A stretch of 54,273 nucleotides of DNA from Microbacteriaceae bacterium 3FA27C10 (GTDB lineage: Bacteria; Actinomycetota; Actinomycetes; Actinomycetales; Microbacteriaceae): contig SCNI01000025.1 of assembly GCA_005502775.1 (NCBI GenBank), forward strand, positions 1 through 54,273. Reading direction: 5' to 3'. Positions 34,701 through 42,207 of this stretch are shown piece after piece. The position numbers and the translations under genes are program-made. Position 1 is the stretch's first letter. Each line of letters begins with the position of its first letter. The notes below the pieces were generated by a model. It saw nothing but the letters and a program-made list of their open reading frames with translations, was not told the origin of the DNA and searched no databases.

Positions 34701-34865
34701 ATGAATCTTCTCCTCATCATCATCGCCGTGATCGCTGTCATCCTGCTGTTCACCGGCGGTTTCGTACAGACGCTGAACTTCCTGCTCTGGATCGGCCTGA
34801 TCCTGCTGGTGTTCGCGGTGATCGTGTTCATCGTGCGCGCCATCACGGGTAACCGGCGGGTCTAG
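34701..34865 (+). CDS. 54-residue two-helix membrane protein
   Basis: The gene encodes M-N-L-L-L-I-I-I-A-V-I-A-V-I-L-L-F-T-G-G, a loop (F-V-Q-T-L-N), a second helix (L-L-W-I-G-L-I-L-L-V-F-A-V-I-V-F-I) and a basic end (G-N-R-R-V). TAGGAG (34689-34694) is 6 nt before the ATG. Small proteins of this shape are common in actinobacteria and have no known role. It follows the histidine kinase by 63 nt and may belong to that operon; an interaction with the sensor is a guess. Confidence 0.8.
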   Translation: MNLLLIIIAVIAVILLFTGGFVQTLNFLLWIGLILLVFAVIVFIVRAITGNRRV

Positions 34866-34907
34866 ATCGCCGGATGTTCCCCCTGCGGCCCCCGTCGTCG
34901 ATGCGAT

Positions 34908-34936
34908 TTGCATCGGAGGCGGGGGTCGCTTAGTCT
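34908..34936 (+). promoter_or_regulatory. Promoter of rplJL
   Basis: TTGCAT (34908-34913) and TAGTCT (34931-34936) are 17 bp apart. The start point near 34943 gives a leader of about 215 nt, the size expected for an L10 leader. Confidence 0.6.
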
Positions 34937-34942
34937 TGACGG

Positions 34943-35102
34943 AGCCAAAGACCGCCGGTTATCGGCGTGCGCGCAGTTCTCGGACTGGGCATACGACGAT
35001 CGAAGGTTCGCACGAGCGAAGACCTGCGCAGGTGTACGTAGTCAGTTTCAAGCGGTTCTGCCGCTTCTTCTCGCTCCGGCCTCCTGCGCCGGAGCTTTTT
35101 TT
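34943..35102 (+). promoter_or_regulatory. Ribosomal protein L10 leader with attenuator
   Basis: The leader before rplJ has several complementary segments, AAGCGG-TTCTG-CCGCTT (35050-35066) and then an intrinsic terminator: GCTCCGGC (35073-35080), a 7-nt loop, GCCGGAGC (35088-35095) and seven T (35096-35102). This is the architecture of the L10 leader, in which L10(L12) binds the folded RNA and favours termination. The boundary upstream of 35040 is estimated. Confidence 0.75.
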
Positions 35103-35158
35103 GTGCGCATCCCGTACGACGGTCGTCCCGGCTGACGACAATCATCATTAGGAGCGCC

Positions 35159-35674
35159 ATGGCGAACAAGGAAGCCTCGGTTGCCGAACTCACGGAACTT
35201 TTCCAGAGCTCGACCGCCGTTCTGCTGACCGAGTATCGCGGTCTCACGGTCGCCCAGCTCAAGCAGCTGCGCGGCAACATCCGTGAGCACGCGTCATACG
35301 CCGTGGTGAAGAACACGCTGACCAAGATCGCGGCGAACAACGCCGGCATCTCGTCGTTCGACGACGAGCTCGCCGGTCCTTCCGCGATCGCCTTCGTCCA
35401 CGGAGACCCCGTGGCCGTCGCCAAGTCGTTGCGTGACTTCGCCAAGGCAAACCCTCTTCTGGTCGTGAAGGGCGGTTACTTCGACGGTAACCCTCTGACC
35501 GCCGCTGAGGTCACCAAGCTCGCCGATCTCGAATCCCGTGAAGTCCTGCTGGCGAAGCTCGCCGGTGCCTTCAAGGCTTCGCTCTTCGGTGCCGCATATC
35601 TCTTCAACGCCCCGCTGTCGAAGGCCGTTCGCACGGTCGATGCGCTGCGTGAGAAGCAGGAGTCCGCTTCCTGA
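35159..35674 (+). CDS. rplJ: 50S ribosomal protein L10
   Basis: The 171-residue L10 forms the base of the L7/L12 stalk. Conserved elements are [16 protein letters not shown] (about 23-38), [10 protein letters not shown] (about 49-58) and the C-terminal helix that binds L7/L12 dimers. AGGAG lies 4-5 nt before the ATG. It is regulated by the leader upstream and co-transcribed with rplL 49 nt downstream. Confidence 0.97.
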   Translation: MANKEASVAELTELFQSSTAVLLTEYRGLTVAQLKQLRGNIREHASYAVVKNTLTKIAANNAGISSFDDELAGPSAIAFVHGDPVAVAKSLRDFAKANPLLVVKGGYFDGNPLTAAEVTKLADLESREVLLAKLAGAFKASLFGAAYLFNAPLSKAVRTVDALREKQESAS

Positions 35675-35723
35675 GCTTCGGCTTCGGATGCGGTTGAACT
35701 AACTACCAAACAAGGAGAACAAC

Positions 35724-36107
35724 ATGGCTAAGCTTTCCACCGCGGAACTGCTTGACGCTTTCAAGGAGCTCACGCTCATCGAGCTCAGCGAGTTCGTCAA
35801 GGCATTCGAGGAGACCTTCGAGGTCACCGCCGCTGCCCCCGTCGCCGTCGCCGGCGTTGCCGGCCCGGCCGCCGCTGCCGAGGAGGTCGAGGAGCAGACC
35901 GCTTTCGACGTCATCCTCGAAGCCGCCGGCGAGAAGAAGATCCAGGTCATCAAGGAGGTGCGCGCCCTCACCAGCCTCGGCCTCGGTGAGGCGAAGGCTC
36001 TCGTTGACGGCGCCCCCAAGGCCGTGCTCGAGGGCGCGACCAAGGAGGCCGCCGAGAAGGCCAAGGCTCAGCTCGAAGAGGCTGGCGCCACCGTCACCCT
36101 CAAGTAG
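35724..36107 (+). CDS. rplL: 50S ribosomal protein L7/L12
   Basis: The 127-residue L7/L12 has the N-terminal dimerisation domain ([15 protein letters not shown]), an Ala/Pro/Val hinge (about 36-52) and the C-terminal factor-binding domain with [20 protein letters not shown] (about 73-92). It recruits EF-Tu, EF-G, IF2 and RF3. AAGGAG lies 6 nt before the ATG. A terminator hairpin follows at 36125. Confidence 0.98.
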   Translation: MAKLSTAELLDAFKELTLIELSEFVKAFEETFEVTAAAPVAVAGVAGPAAAAEEVEEQTAFDVILEAAGEKKIQVIKEVRALTSLGLGEAKALVDGAPKAVLEGATKEAAEKAKAQLEEAGATVTLK

Positions 36108-36124
36108 TCTTCTCTACTTCGCAA

Positions 36125-36157
36125 CGGATGCCCCGGGCCACTGGCTCGGGGCATCCG
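36125..36157 (+). terminator. Terminator after rplL
   Basis: CGGATGCCCCG (36125-36135) pairs with CGGGGCATCCG (36147-36157), with GCCA/GGC pairing inside. The 11-bp stem is very stable; no T run follows, which is common in high-GC genomes. Confidence 0.7.
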
Positions 36158-36181
36158 CCGTTAAGACGGTAGCCTCGAGGG

Positions 36182-36763
36182 GTGAGTCCGGGGGAAGACC
36201 GCGTGATCGCGGAGGCGCGTGAGGCGTTCGAGTACCGCTTCGCGGTGCCCCGGCGTTACGCGCAGCGCGCCGCCGCCGCGTTTCTCGGTGCCACGATCAT
36301 GCGTCCTGGCCGCGTTGTGCTGATTGTCGTGGCTGTTCTCGTCTCATTGCTCGCCTGGGTTGCGATGAGTGTGCTCGAGGGCCTGACCGGCTCCGCGCCA
36401 GGGCTGCTCGGGCTCTCGCGATGGCAGACCATGAGCCTCCTCGTGGGATTCGTCGTCATGCTCTTCCTGCTGTACGTCCTCGTGCTGCCGCTCAGCTACC
36501 GTGCGGTGGTGCGTCAATTCCGCGCGGCCTTCCCGCCGGGTACGGAGATCGCTACCCGCTTCGGCTCGGAGTATCTCTCGACGAAAAGCCCGCAAGGCGA
36601 GTCCACGATGCGCTATGACGCCTTCGGCAAGCTCACGGTGCGCGACGACTTCGTCATCCTGCGGCTGCGCCGCGGTACCACGGCGGTCGTGTTGCCGCGG
36701 GAGCTGTTTCCCGAGCAGTGGCTCTCTTATATTCAGAACATCGTCCGCGTAGTCGGGCGCTGA
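36182..36763 (+). CDS. YcxB-like membrane protein
   Basis: The 193-residue protein has a cytosolic N-terminus (F-E-Y-R-F-A-V-P-R-R-Y-A-Q-R), two transmembrane helices (about 43-64 and 81-103) and a C-terminal YcxB-type domain: R-F-G-S-E-Y-L, a middle Y-D-A-F-G-K-L, D-D-F-V-I-L-R-L-R and V-L-P-R-E-L-F (about 170-176). The role of the family is unknown. TAGCCT (36170-36175) ends 6 nt before the GTG at 36182, making it leaderless. Confidence 0.82.
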   Translation: MSPGEDRVIAEAREAFEYRFAVPRRYAQRAAAAFLGATIMRPGRVVLIVVAVLVSLLAWVAMSVLEGLTGSAPGLLGLSRWQTMSLLVGFVVMLFLLYVLVLPLSYRAVVRQFRAAFPPGTEIATRFGSEYLSTKSPQGESTMRYDAFGKLTVRDDFVILRLRRGTTAVVLPRELFPEQWLSYIQNIVRVVGR

Positions 36764-36789
36764 GCCGAGTCAGCAGGAGAGGGAAGCGC

Positions 36790-37152
36790 ATGACCCGCAT
36801 CGCGCACGTCGCCATCGTCGACGACTGGGAGTCGGCGCGCAATCTCGGGGAGTACGAGGTCTCGACGCGCGGCATCAGCCTCGCCGATACGGGCTTCGTG
36901 CACGCGGTCGCGCTCGACGGCGTGGGCGGGGTGCTCGACGAGTTCTACTCCGACATCCGCTTCGCGCTGCTGCTCGTGGTGCTCGACACGACGGCCCTCG
37001 CCGAAGCCGGCCTCGAGGTCACCGAGGAGACGCCGGGGTTCCCGCACGTGCACGGCCCCATCCCGACCGACGGCCCCGTGGTGGTCGCCGAGCTGCCGAT
37101 CGAGCGCTCCGGCGGCGCGTTCGTGCTGCCCGACCTCACGCGCTTCGCCTGA
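36790..37152 (+). CDS. DUF952 family protein
   Basis: The 120-residue cytosolic protein shows the DUF952 pattern: I-A-H-V-A near the start, W-E-S-A-R-N-L-G-E-Y (about 13-22), L-A-D-T-G-F-V-H-A-V (about 31-40), D-E-F-Y (about 50-53), and F-P-H-V-H-G-P-I (about 83-90) with its conserved histidine. The function is unknown. AGGAGAGGG lies just upstream of the ATG at 36790; an upstream GTG-type frame to 36718 overlaps the previous gene and lacks family similarity. Confidence 0.85.
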   Translation: MTRIAHVAIVDDWESARNLGEYEVSTRGISLADTGFVHAVALDGVGGVLDEFYSDIRFALLLVVLDTTALAEAGLEVTEETPGFPHVHGPIPTDGPVVVAELPIERSGGAFVLPDLTRFA

Positions 37153-37181
37153 CGGCCGGCCCGCGGGTCGCGTAGCCCTTC

Positions 37182-38204
37182 TCAGGCGCGCGGTCGAGGC
37201 GACGCCGTGGAGGAGCGCATCACCAGGCGTGCGGGGAGCACGGTGTGGCGGGCCGGGGGAGTCCAGCCGGGCTGCTCGAGCTGGCGGATGACCCAGTCCA
37301 CCGCCTGCTCGCCCTGCAGGTCGGGCCGCTGCTCGATCGTGGTGAGCCCGAAGAGTTCGGCCAGGGGATGGTCGTCGATGCCGATCACCGAGAGCTCCTC
37401 CGGCACCGAGATGCCGAGTTCGCGTGCGGCCAGGATGACGCCGATCGCCACCTCGTCGGCCGCCGCGAAGATCGCCGTGGGGCGCCGCCGCGGATCGCCG
37501 AGGATCTGCTTGCCCACCCGGTAGCCGCCCGGGATGTCGAAGCGCGTCGCCACGTAGGAGTCGCGGTCGTAGGGGATGCCGGCGCCGGTGAGGGCCTCCA
37601 TGTAGCCCTTGAGGCGCTTGGAGTGCACATGGAAGTCCATCTGCTCGTCGATGTCGCCGCCGACGTGCATGATGTCGCGATGGCCGAGCAGCAGCAGGTG
37701 CTCCGTGGCGAGCCGGGCGGCCGCGACGTCGTCGATGCTCAAGGTCGGGATGCCTTCGAGCGGCCCCCCGATGCCGGCGATCGGCTTGCCGAGGGCGAGC
37801 AGGGTCTTGGTCTCCTCTGGCGTGATCTCGAGGGTGACGGCGATCACCGCGTCGACGCGTTTGCGCACCAGGAAGTACTCGAACACGCGGGTGCGCTCTT
37901 CGTGCGACTTGGTGAGGTTGTAGAGCATGAGGTCGTAGCCGCGCTCGAGCAGGGCGCGCTCGACGCCCTCGATGATGCTGCCGAAGAACCACTGGTTGAT
38001 GACCGGGATGATCACACCGACGTTGCTCGTGCGGCCCGTGACGAGGCTCGAGGCGCTGGAGGAGACGACGTAGCCGAGGCTCGCAGCGGCGGCGGAGACG
38101 CGCATCCGGGTCTCGGCGGAGACGTACCCGCGGCCACTGAGGGCGCGCGACACCGTGGCCTTGGAAACGCCGGCAAGGCTGGCGACGTCCTCGATTCCCG
38201 ACAC
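37182..38204 (-). CDS. LacI family regulator of the alpha-glucoside transporter
   Basis: The 340-residue repressor has the LacI helix-turn-helix at its N-terminus (I-E-D-V-A-S-L-A-G-V-S-K-A-T-V-S-R-A-L, 3-21), the hinge and a periplasmic-binding-like sugar domain with V-G-V-I-I-P-V-I-N-Q-W-F-F and V-I-G-I-D-D-H-P-L. The GTG at 38204 is set by GAGGAGG 6 nt upstream; upstream in-frame codons are not family-like. It is divergent from the aglEFG-like importer. Three LacI-type palindromes lie between, one on its own start point, implying autoregulation and control of the importer by an alpha-glucoside. Confidence 0.92.
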   Translation of the reverse strand: MSGIEDVASLAGVSKATVSRALSGRGYVSAETRMRVSAAAASLGYVVSSSASSLVTGRTSNVGVIIPVINQWFFGSIIEGVERALLERGYDLMLYNLTKSHEERTRVFEYFLVRKRVDAVIAVTLEITPEETKTLLALGKPIAGIGGPLEGIPTLSIDDVAAARLATEHLLLLGHRDIMHVGGDIDEQMDFHVHSKRLKGYMEALTGAGIPYDRDSYVATRFDIPGGYRVGKQILGDPRRRPTAIFAAADEVAIGVILAARELGISVPEELSVIGIDDHPLAELFGLTTIEQRPDLQGEQAVDWVIRQLEQPGWTPPARHTVLPARLVMRSSTASPRPRA

Positions 38205-38220
38205 GGAAGACCTCCTCGTC

Positions 38221-38234
38221 TGCAAACGCTTCCA
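38221..38234. promoter_or_regulatory. LacI-type operator O1 at the lacI start point
   Basis: TGCAAACGCTTCCA fits the general LacI/CcpA form TGnAAnCGnTTnCA in full. It lies just downstream of TAGGAT (minus strand, 38242 to 38237), the likely -10 box of the divergent regulator gene, so it covers that start point. Confidence 0.65.
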
Positions 38235-38302
38235 GAATCCTAGCGCCTGGGGGCGTCGGGTGCGGAAGTCGACGATTCCGCCAGGGCGTGCCCGGCGCAA
38301 GA

Positions 38303-38316
38303 TGAGAGCGCTCTCT
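38303..38316. promoter_or_regulatory. LacI-type operator O2
   Basis: TGAGAGCGCTCTCT contains the perfect 12-bp palindrome GAGAGCGCTCTC with the central CG of LacI sites, similar to known actinobacterial CebR-like boxes. It lies mid-way in the 301-bp region between the regulator and the importer. Confidence 0.6.
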
Positions 38317-38377
38317 GCAACCGAATCGTTACCTTCTCGACTCGCCTTGGATGCGGGTTGTGATTTCCTGAGAGTTA

Positions 38378-38391
38378 TGGAAAGGTTTCCC
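38378..38391. promoter_or_regulatory. LacI-type operator O3 before the importer
   Basis: TGGAAAGGTTTCCC contains inverted GGAAA/TTTCC but with GG instead of CG in the centre. It lies 115 nt before the binding-protein ATG. The core promoter of the importer operon is not clear; TTGTGA at 38358-38363 may be part of it. Confidence 0.5.
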
Positions 38392-38505
38392 TACACACGC
38401 CACCGAAGGCACCACGACGGGGGCGTCCTGTCCTAGTCCGATCGAGAGATCGGGCGTGGTCGGGCCGCAACGGCCCGAGTCACATCTACTCAATGAGGAG
38501 GAGAA

Positions 38506-39831
38506 ATGCGGTCTTTCCTGCACCGCCGGGTCGCAGCACCCATCGCCATCGCGGCGGGCCTCGGGCTCGCCCTCGTCGGTTGTTCCGGTGGAGCCGGTGG
38601 CTCCAGCGGCGGAACCACGACCGTCGGCAAGGCCGACGGGGTCGTCACCGTCTACGGCACCATCGCCGACACCGAAGCCAAGCTTCTCGAGCAGTCCTGG
38701 GCCGACTGGGAGAAGGCGAACAACATCGACATCCAGTACGAGTCGTCGAAGGAGTTCGAGTCCCAGATCGGCATCCGCGCCCAGGGCGGCAACCCGCCCG
38801 ACCTCGCGATCTTCCCGCAGCCGGGCCTCCTGGCCGACCTCGCCTCGCGCGGCTTCATCCAGCCCGCCCCCTCGGGCGTCGAGGCCAACGTCGACCAGTA
38901 CTGGTCGAAGGACTGGAAGGCCTACGGCACGGTCGACAACACCTTCTACGGCGCTCCGCTGATGGCGAGCGTCAAGGGCTTCGTCTGGTACTCGCCGAAG
39001 CAGTTCGCCGACAACGGCTGGACGGTTCCGACCACCTGGCAGGAGCTGCTCGACCTCACCGCCAAGATGCAGACCACTCTCGGCAAGCAGCCGTGGTGCG
39101 CGGGCTTCGGCTCGGGCGACGCGACCGGCTGGCCGGGCACGGACTGGGTCGAAGACCTGGTGCTCCGCCAGGCCGGCCCGGATGTCTACGACCAGTGGGT
39201 CAAGAACGACGTGAAGTTCACCGACCCCAAGATCGCCGACGCCTTCACCGCCGTGGGCAAGATCCTGCAGAACCCGGCCTACGTGAACGCCGGCTACGGT
39301 GACGTCAAGTCGATCAACTCCACAGCCTTCGGCGACGTGGCGACCGGCATGGCACAGGGCACCTGCTCGCTCACCCACCAGGCCTCGTTCTTCGACGGCT
39401 TCCTCACCGACGCCGGAGCGACGGTCGGCCCCGACCAGCAGATCTGGGCCTTCGTGACCCCGCCGGTCACCAAGGGCGACACCGCCGTCACCGGTGGTGG
39501 CGAGATCGTCGGCGCGTTCTCGAACGATGCCGACACCGTGAAGGTGCAGGAGTACCTGTCGAGCCCCGAGTGGGCCAACAGCCGGGTGGCGCTCGGTGGC
39601 GTCATCTCCGCGAACAAGGGTCTCGACCCGGCCAACGCGAAGAGCCCGATCCTGCAGCAGGCCATCAAGATCCTCCAGGACCCGAAGACCACGTTCCGCT
39701 TCGACGCATCCGACCTGATGCCCGGAGCCGTGGGAGCGGGAACCTTCTGGAAGGGCATGGTCGACTGGATCAACGGCACCCCGCAAGACCAGGTGCTGAC
39801 ACAGATCGAAGCCGGATGGCCCAGCTCCTGA
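38506..39831 (+). CDS. aglE: Alpha-glucoside-type ABC importer, binding lipoprotein
   Basis: The 441-residue sugar-binding protein has a lipoprotein signal (lipobox L-V-G-C, about 23-26) and the family 1 solute-binding fold: P-P-D-L-A-I-F-P-Q-P (about 97-106), G-A-P-L-M-A-S-V-K-G-F-V-W-Y-S (about 149-163), and G-G-E-I-V-G-A-F in the C-terminal lobe. It captures the sugar outside the cell and hands it to the two permeases. The closest recognisable set is AglEFG (maltose, sucrose, trehalose), mainly from the permeases. AGGAGGAG precedes the ATG. A hairpin separates it from the permeases, probably to give more binding protein. Confidence 0.85.
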   Translation: MRSFLHRRVAAPIAIAAGLGLALVGCSGGAGGSSGGTTTVGKADGVVTVYGTIADTEAKLLEQSWADWEKANNIDIQYESSKEFESQIGIRAQGGNPPDLAIFPQPGLLADLASRGFIQPAPSGVEANVDQYWSKDWKAYGTVDNTFYGAPLMASVKGFVWYSPKQFADNGWTVPTTWQELLDLTAKMQTTLGKQPWCAGFGSGDATGWPGTDWVEDLVLRQAGPDVYDQWVKNDVKFTDPKIADAFTAVGKILQNPAYVNAGYGDVKSINSTAFGDVATGMAQGTCSLTHQASFFDGFLTDAGATVGPDQQIWAFVTPPVTKGDTAVTGGGEIVGAFSNDADTVKVQEYLSSPEWANSRVALGGVISANKGLDPANAKSPILQQAIKILQDPKTTFRFDASDLMPGAVGAGTFWKGMVDWINGTPQDQVLTQIEAGWPSS

Positions 39832-39844
39832 GCTGAGGCCCTCC

Positions 39845-39886
39845 TGCACCGAGGCCGCCCGGAGAGATTCGGGCGGCCTCCGTGCA
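39845..39886 (+). terminator. Intercistronic hairpin after the binding-protein gene
   Basis: GAGGCCGCCCG (39851-39861) pairs with CGGGCGGCCTC (39870-39880), extended by TGCAC/GTGCA across one mismatch. No T run. Such stems between binding protein and permease genes usually limit read-through or protect the upstream mRNA. Confidence 0.6.
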
Positions 39887-39965
39887 CCCCGGCTGCTACG
39901 GTGTCTCCACGACGCCCGGCGCGCCGGACCGGTCCTGAGTTCAGAGTTGCACTCGAAAGGTTGTC

Positions 39966-41096
39966 ATGTCGGAATTCCTCCTCTGGGTGGGAGGGCTGCC
40001 ACCACTGGCCCAGATCCCCATCGTCGTCATCGCGTTCGGCATCGTCGTCGCGTTGATCCTGTTCTTCGTGGAGATCGCGCCCCGTACGGGGCGCAAGTAC
40101 ACGATCATCCGCCTCGCCGTCTGCATCATCGCGCCGTTCCTGGTGCTCGTGCTGATCGGCTCCGTCTGGTGGGCCGCGCTGATCGCCGCCGCACTGGGTC
40201 TGCTGTTCTTCTGGCTCGACCGCCGGTCGAAGCAGGGAGCGGGCTACCTCTTCCAGCTCTTCGGGTTCCTCGCCCCGGCGGTCATCCTGCTCCTCGTCGG
40301 CCTCATCTACCCGACGGTCAAGACCTTCATCGACTCGTTCTTCTCCAGCCGGGGCAACTTCGTCGGCGTCGAGAACTTCGTGTGGGTGCTGACGAGCCCC
40401 CAGAACCTGCGGGTCATCCTCAACACCATCATCTGGGTGCTCGTGGTGCCGACGCTGTCGACGGTCTTCGGCCTCGCCTACGCGGTGTTCATCGACAAGA
40501 GCCGCGGCGAGAAGTTCTTCAAGATCCTCGTCTTCATGCCGATGGCGATCTCCTTCGTCGGCGCCTCGATCATCTGGCGGTTCGTCTACACCTACCGCCC
40601 GGTCGACGAGACCCAGATCGGCCTGCTCAACCAGGTCGTGGTGTGGCTCGGCGGGCAGCCCGTGCAGTGGCTCCAGGAGTCGCCGTGGAACACCTTCTTC
40701 CTCATCGTGGTGCTGATCTGGATCCAGACCGGCTTCGCGATGGTCGTTCTCTCGGCCGCCATCAAGGGCGTTCCGACGGAGCAGCTGGAGGCCGCGGAGC
40801 TCGACGGGACCAACGCCTGGCAGCGGTTCATCAACGTCACCGTGCCGGGCATCCGCTCGTCGCTGGTCGTGGTGATCACCACGATCTCGATCGCCTCGCT
40901 CAAGGTGTTCGACATCGTGCGCACCATGACCGCCGGCGCGAACGACACGAGTGTCCTCGCGAACGAGATGTACACGCAGTTCAAGAACTTCGAATACGGG
41001 CGGTCGGCGGCCTTCGCCGTCATCCTGTTCATCCTGGTGATGCCGATCGTCATCTACAACGCCAGGCAGATCAAGAAGCAGAGGGAGATCCGATGA
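39966..41096 (+). CDS. aglF: Alpha-glucoside-type ABC importer permease 1
   Basis: The 376-residue permease has two extra N-terminal helices and a soluble linker before the six-helix MalF-like core, a layout typical of AglF. The EAA loop that docks the ATPase is E-A-A-E-L-D-G-T-N-A-W-Q-R-F-I-N-V-T-V-P (about 277-296). No ATPase gene is linked, so a shared MsiK/MalK-type ATPase encoded elsewhere is needed, as is usual in actinobacteria. GAAAGG lies 5 nt before the ATG. Confidence 0.88.
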   Translation: MSEFLLWVGGLPPLAQIPIVVIAFGIVVALILFFVEIAPRTGRKYTIIRLAVCIIAPFLVLVLIGSVWWAALIAAALGLLFFWLDRRSKQGAGYLFQLFGFLAPAVILLLVGLIYPTVKTFIDSFFSSRGNFVGVENFVWVLTSPQNLRVILNTIIWVLVVPTLSTVFGLAYAVFIDKSRGEKFFKILVFMPMAISFVGASIIWRFVYTYRPVDETQIGLLNQVVVWLGGQPVQWLQESPWNTFFLIVVLIWIQTGFAMVVLSAAIKGVPTEQLEAAELDGTNAWQRFINVTVPGIRSSLVVVITTISIASLKVFDIVRTMTAGANDTSVLANEMYTQFKNFEYGRSAAFAVILFILVMPIVIYNARQIKKQREIR

Positions 41097-42076
41097 GCGC
41101 CGTGCAGCCGATCGACCTGCCGGTCGACCCAGAGTCCCGTCGCCGACTGCGCAGCGGCGAGAAGGAGATCGAGCGCGAGGAGACCGCGGTCAAGCGCACC
41201 AAGCGCCGGCTCACCAGCCGGGGTGCGACCATCGCGGCCCTCGTCATCGCCATCCTGTGGACCATCCCGACCTTCGGGCTGTTCATCTCCTCGTTCCGGG
41301 AGCGGAACGACATCCAGACCAGCGGCTGGTGGACGATCTTCAGCAACTGGGGCTTCACGCTCGACAACTACGCCTCGGTGCTGCAGGCCGGCAACTCCTC
41401 GGTGACGATCGCGTCGTCGTTCATCAACTCGATCGCCATCACCATCCCGGCCACGCTCATCCCGCTGGTCATCGCCTCGCTCGCGGCCTACGCCTTCGCG
41501 TGGATCGACTTCAAGGGCAAGGACTGGCTGTTCATCGGGGTGTTCGCCCTGCAGATCGTGCCCATCCAGATGGCGCTCGTGCCGCTCCTGTCGCTGTTCT
41601 CGCGCGGTATCGCGGTGGGGAACGACTGGATCTTCTCGGGTGTGCCGTCGGAAGGGACGTTCTCGCAGGTCTGGATCGCGCACACGATCTTCGCGCTGCC
41701 GCTGGCGATCTTCCTGCTGCACAACTTCGTGTCGGAGATCCCGCGCGAAGTGATCGAGGCGGCCCGGGTCGACGGTGCGGGGCACGGCCAGATCTTCTTC
41801 CGCATCATCCTGCCGCTCACCATGCCGGCGCTGGCCTCGTTCGCGATCTTCCAGTTCCTCTGGGTGTGGAACGACCTGCTGGTGGCGCTGATCTTCGCCG
41901 ACGGTTCGGTGGCGCCGATCACCAAGCTGCTGGCCGAGATCACGGGCTCGCGCGGTCAGGACTGGTACCTGCTCACGGCGGGCGCGTTCGTGGCCATCGT
42001 GGTGCCGCTGATCGTGTTCTTCGCGCTGCAGCGCTTCTTCGTGCGCGGACTGCTCGCCGGCTCGACGAAGGGGTAG
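41093..42076 (+). CDS. aglG: Alpha-glucoside-type ABC importer permease 2
   Basis: The 327-residue permease has a charged 45-residue cytosolic N-terminus and six helices; A-Y-A-F-A-W-I-D-F, Q-I-V-P-I-Q-M-A-L-V-P-L-L, the EAA loop E-A-A-R-V-D-G-A-G-H-G-Q-I-F-F-R-I-I-L-P and F-Q-F-L-W-V-W-N-D-L-L-V-A-L match AglG closely. The ATG overlaps the stop of permease 1 (ATGA). No glycosidase follows, so the imported sugar is hydrolysed by an enzyme encoded elsewhere. The operon ends at an 18-bp hairpin. Confidence 0.9.
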   Translation: MSAVQPIDLPVDPESRRRLRSGEKEIEREETAVKRTKRRLTSRGATIAALVIAILWTIPTFGLFISSFRERNDIQTSGWWTIFSNWGFTLDNYASVLQAGNSSVTIASSFINSIAITIPATLIPLVIASLAAYAFAWIDFKGKDWLFIGVFALQIVPIQMALVPLLSLFSRGIAVGNDWIFSGVPSEGTFSQVWIAHTIFALPLAIFLLHNFVSEIPREVIEAARVDGAGHGQIFFRIILPLTMPALASFAIFQFLWVWNDLLVALIFADGSVAPITKLLAEITGSRGQDWYLLTAGAFVAIVVPLIVFFALQRFFVRGLLAGSTKG

Positions 42077-42088
42077 CCCGCCTCGCGA

Positions 42089-42135
42089 GCGCAGAAGAGC
42101 GCCCTGCTCCGTCTGGACAGGGCGCTCTTCTGCGC
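42089..42135 (+). terminator. Terminator after the first sugar-importer operon
   Basis: An 18-bp perfect stem, 42089-42106 with 42118-42135 (core GCAGAAGAGCGCCCTG), around an 11-nt loop, 12 nt after the stop. No T run follows; the stem strength and position mark it as the operon terminator. Confidence 0.75.
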
Positions 42136-42207
42136 GTCGGGCGCAGCCGGATTCCGCCGTCGGAGATACCGGGCCGGGGCGTCGGGGGCCGGGCGTAGGG
42201 TCGAGGC

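Noticed and set aside
23011-35158. Recent genomic island between rplA and rplJ
   Set aside because: No integrase, att repeats or change in composition; the genes use host-like codons and an interrupted rplKA/rplJL layout exists in mycobacteria.
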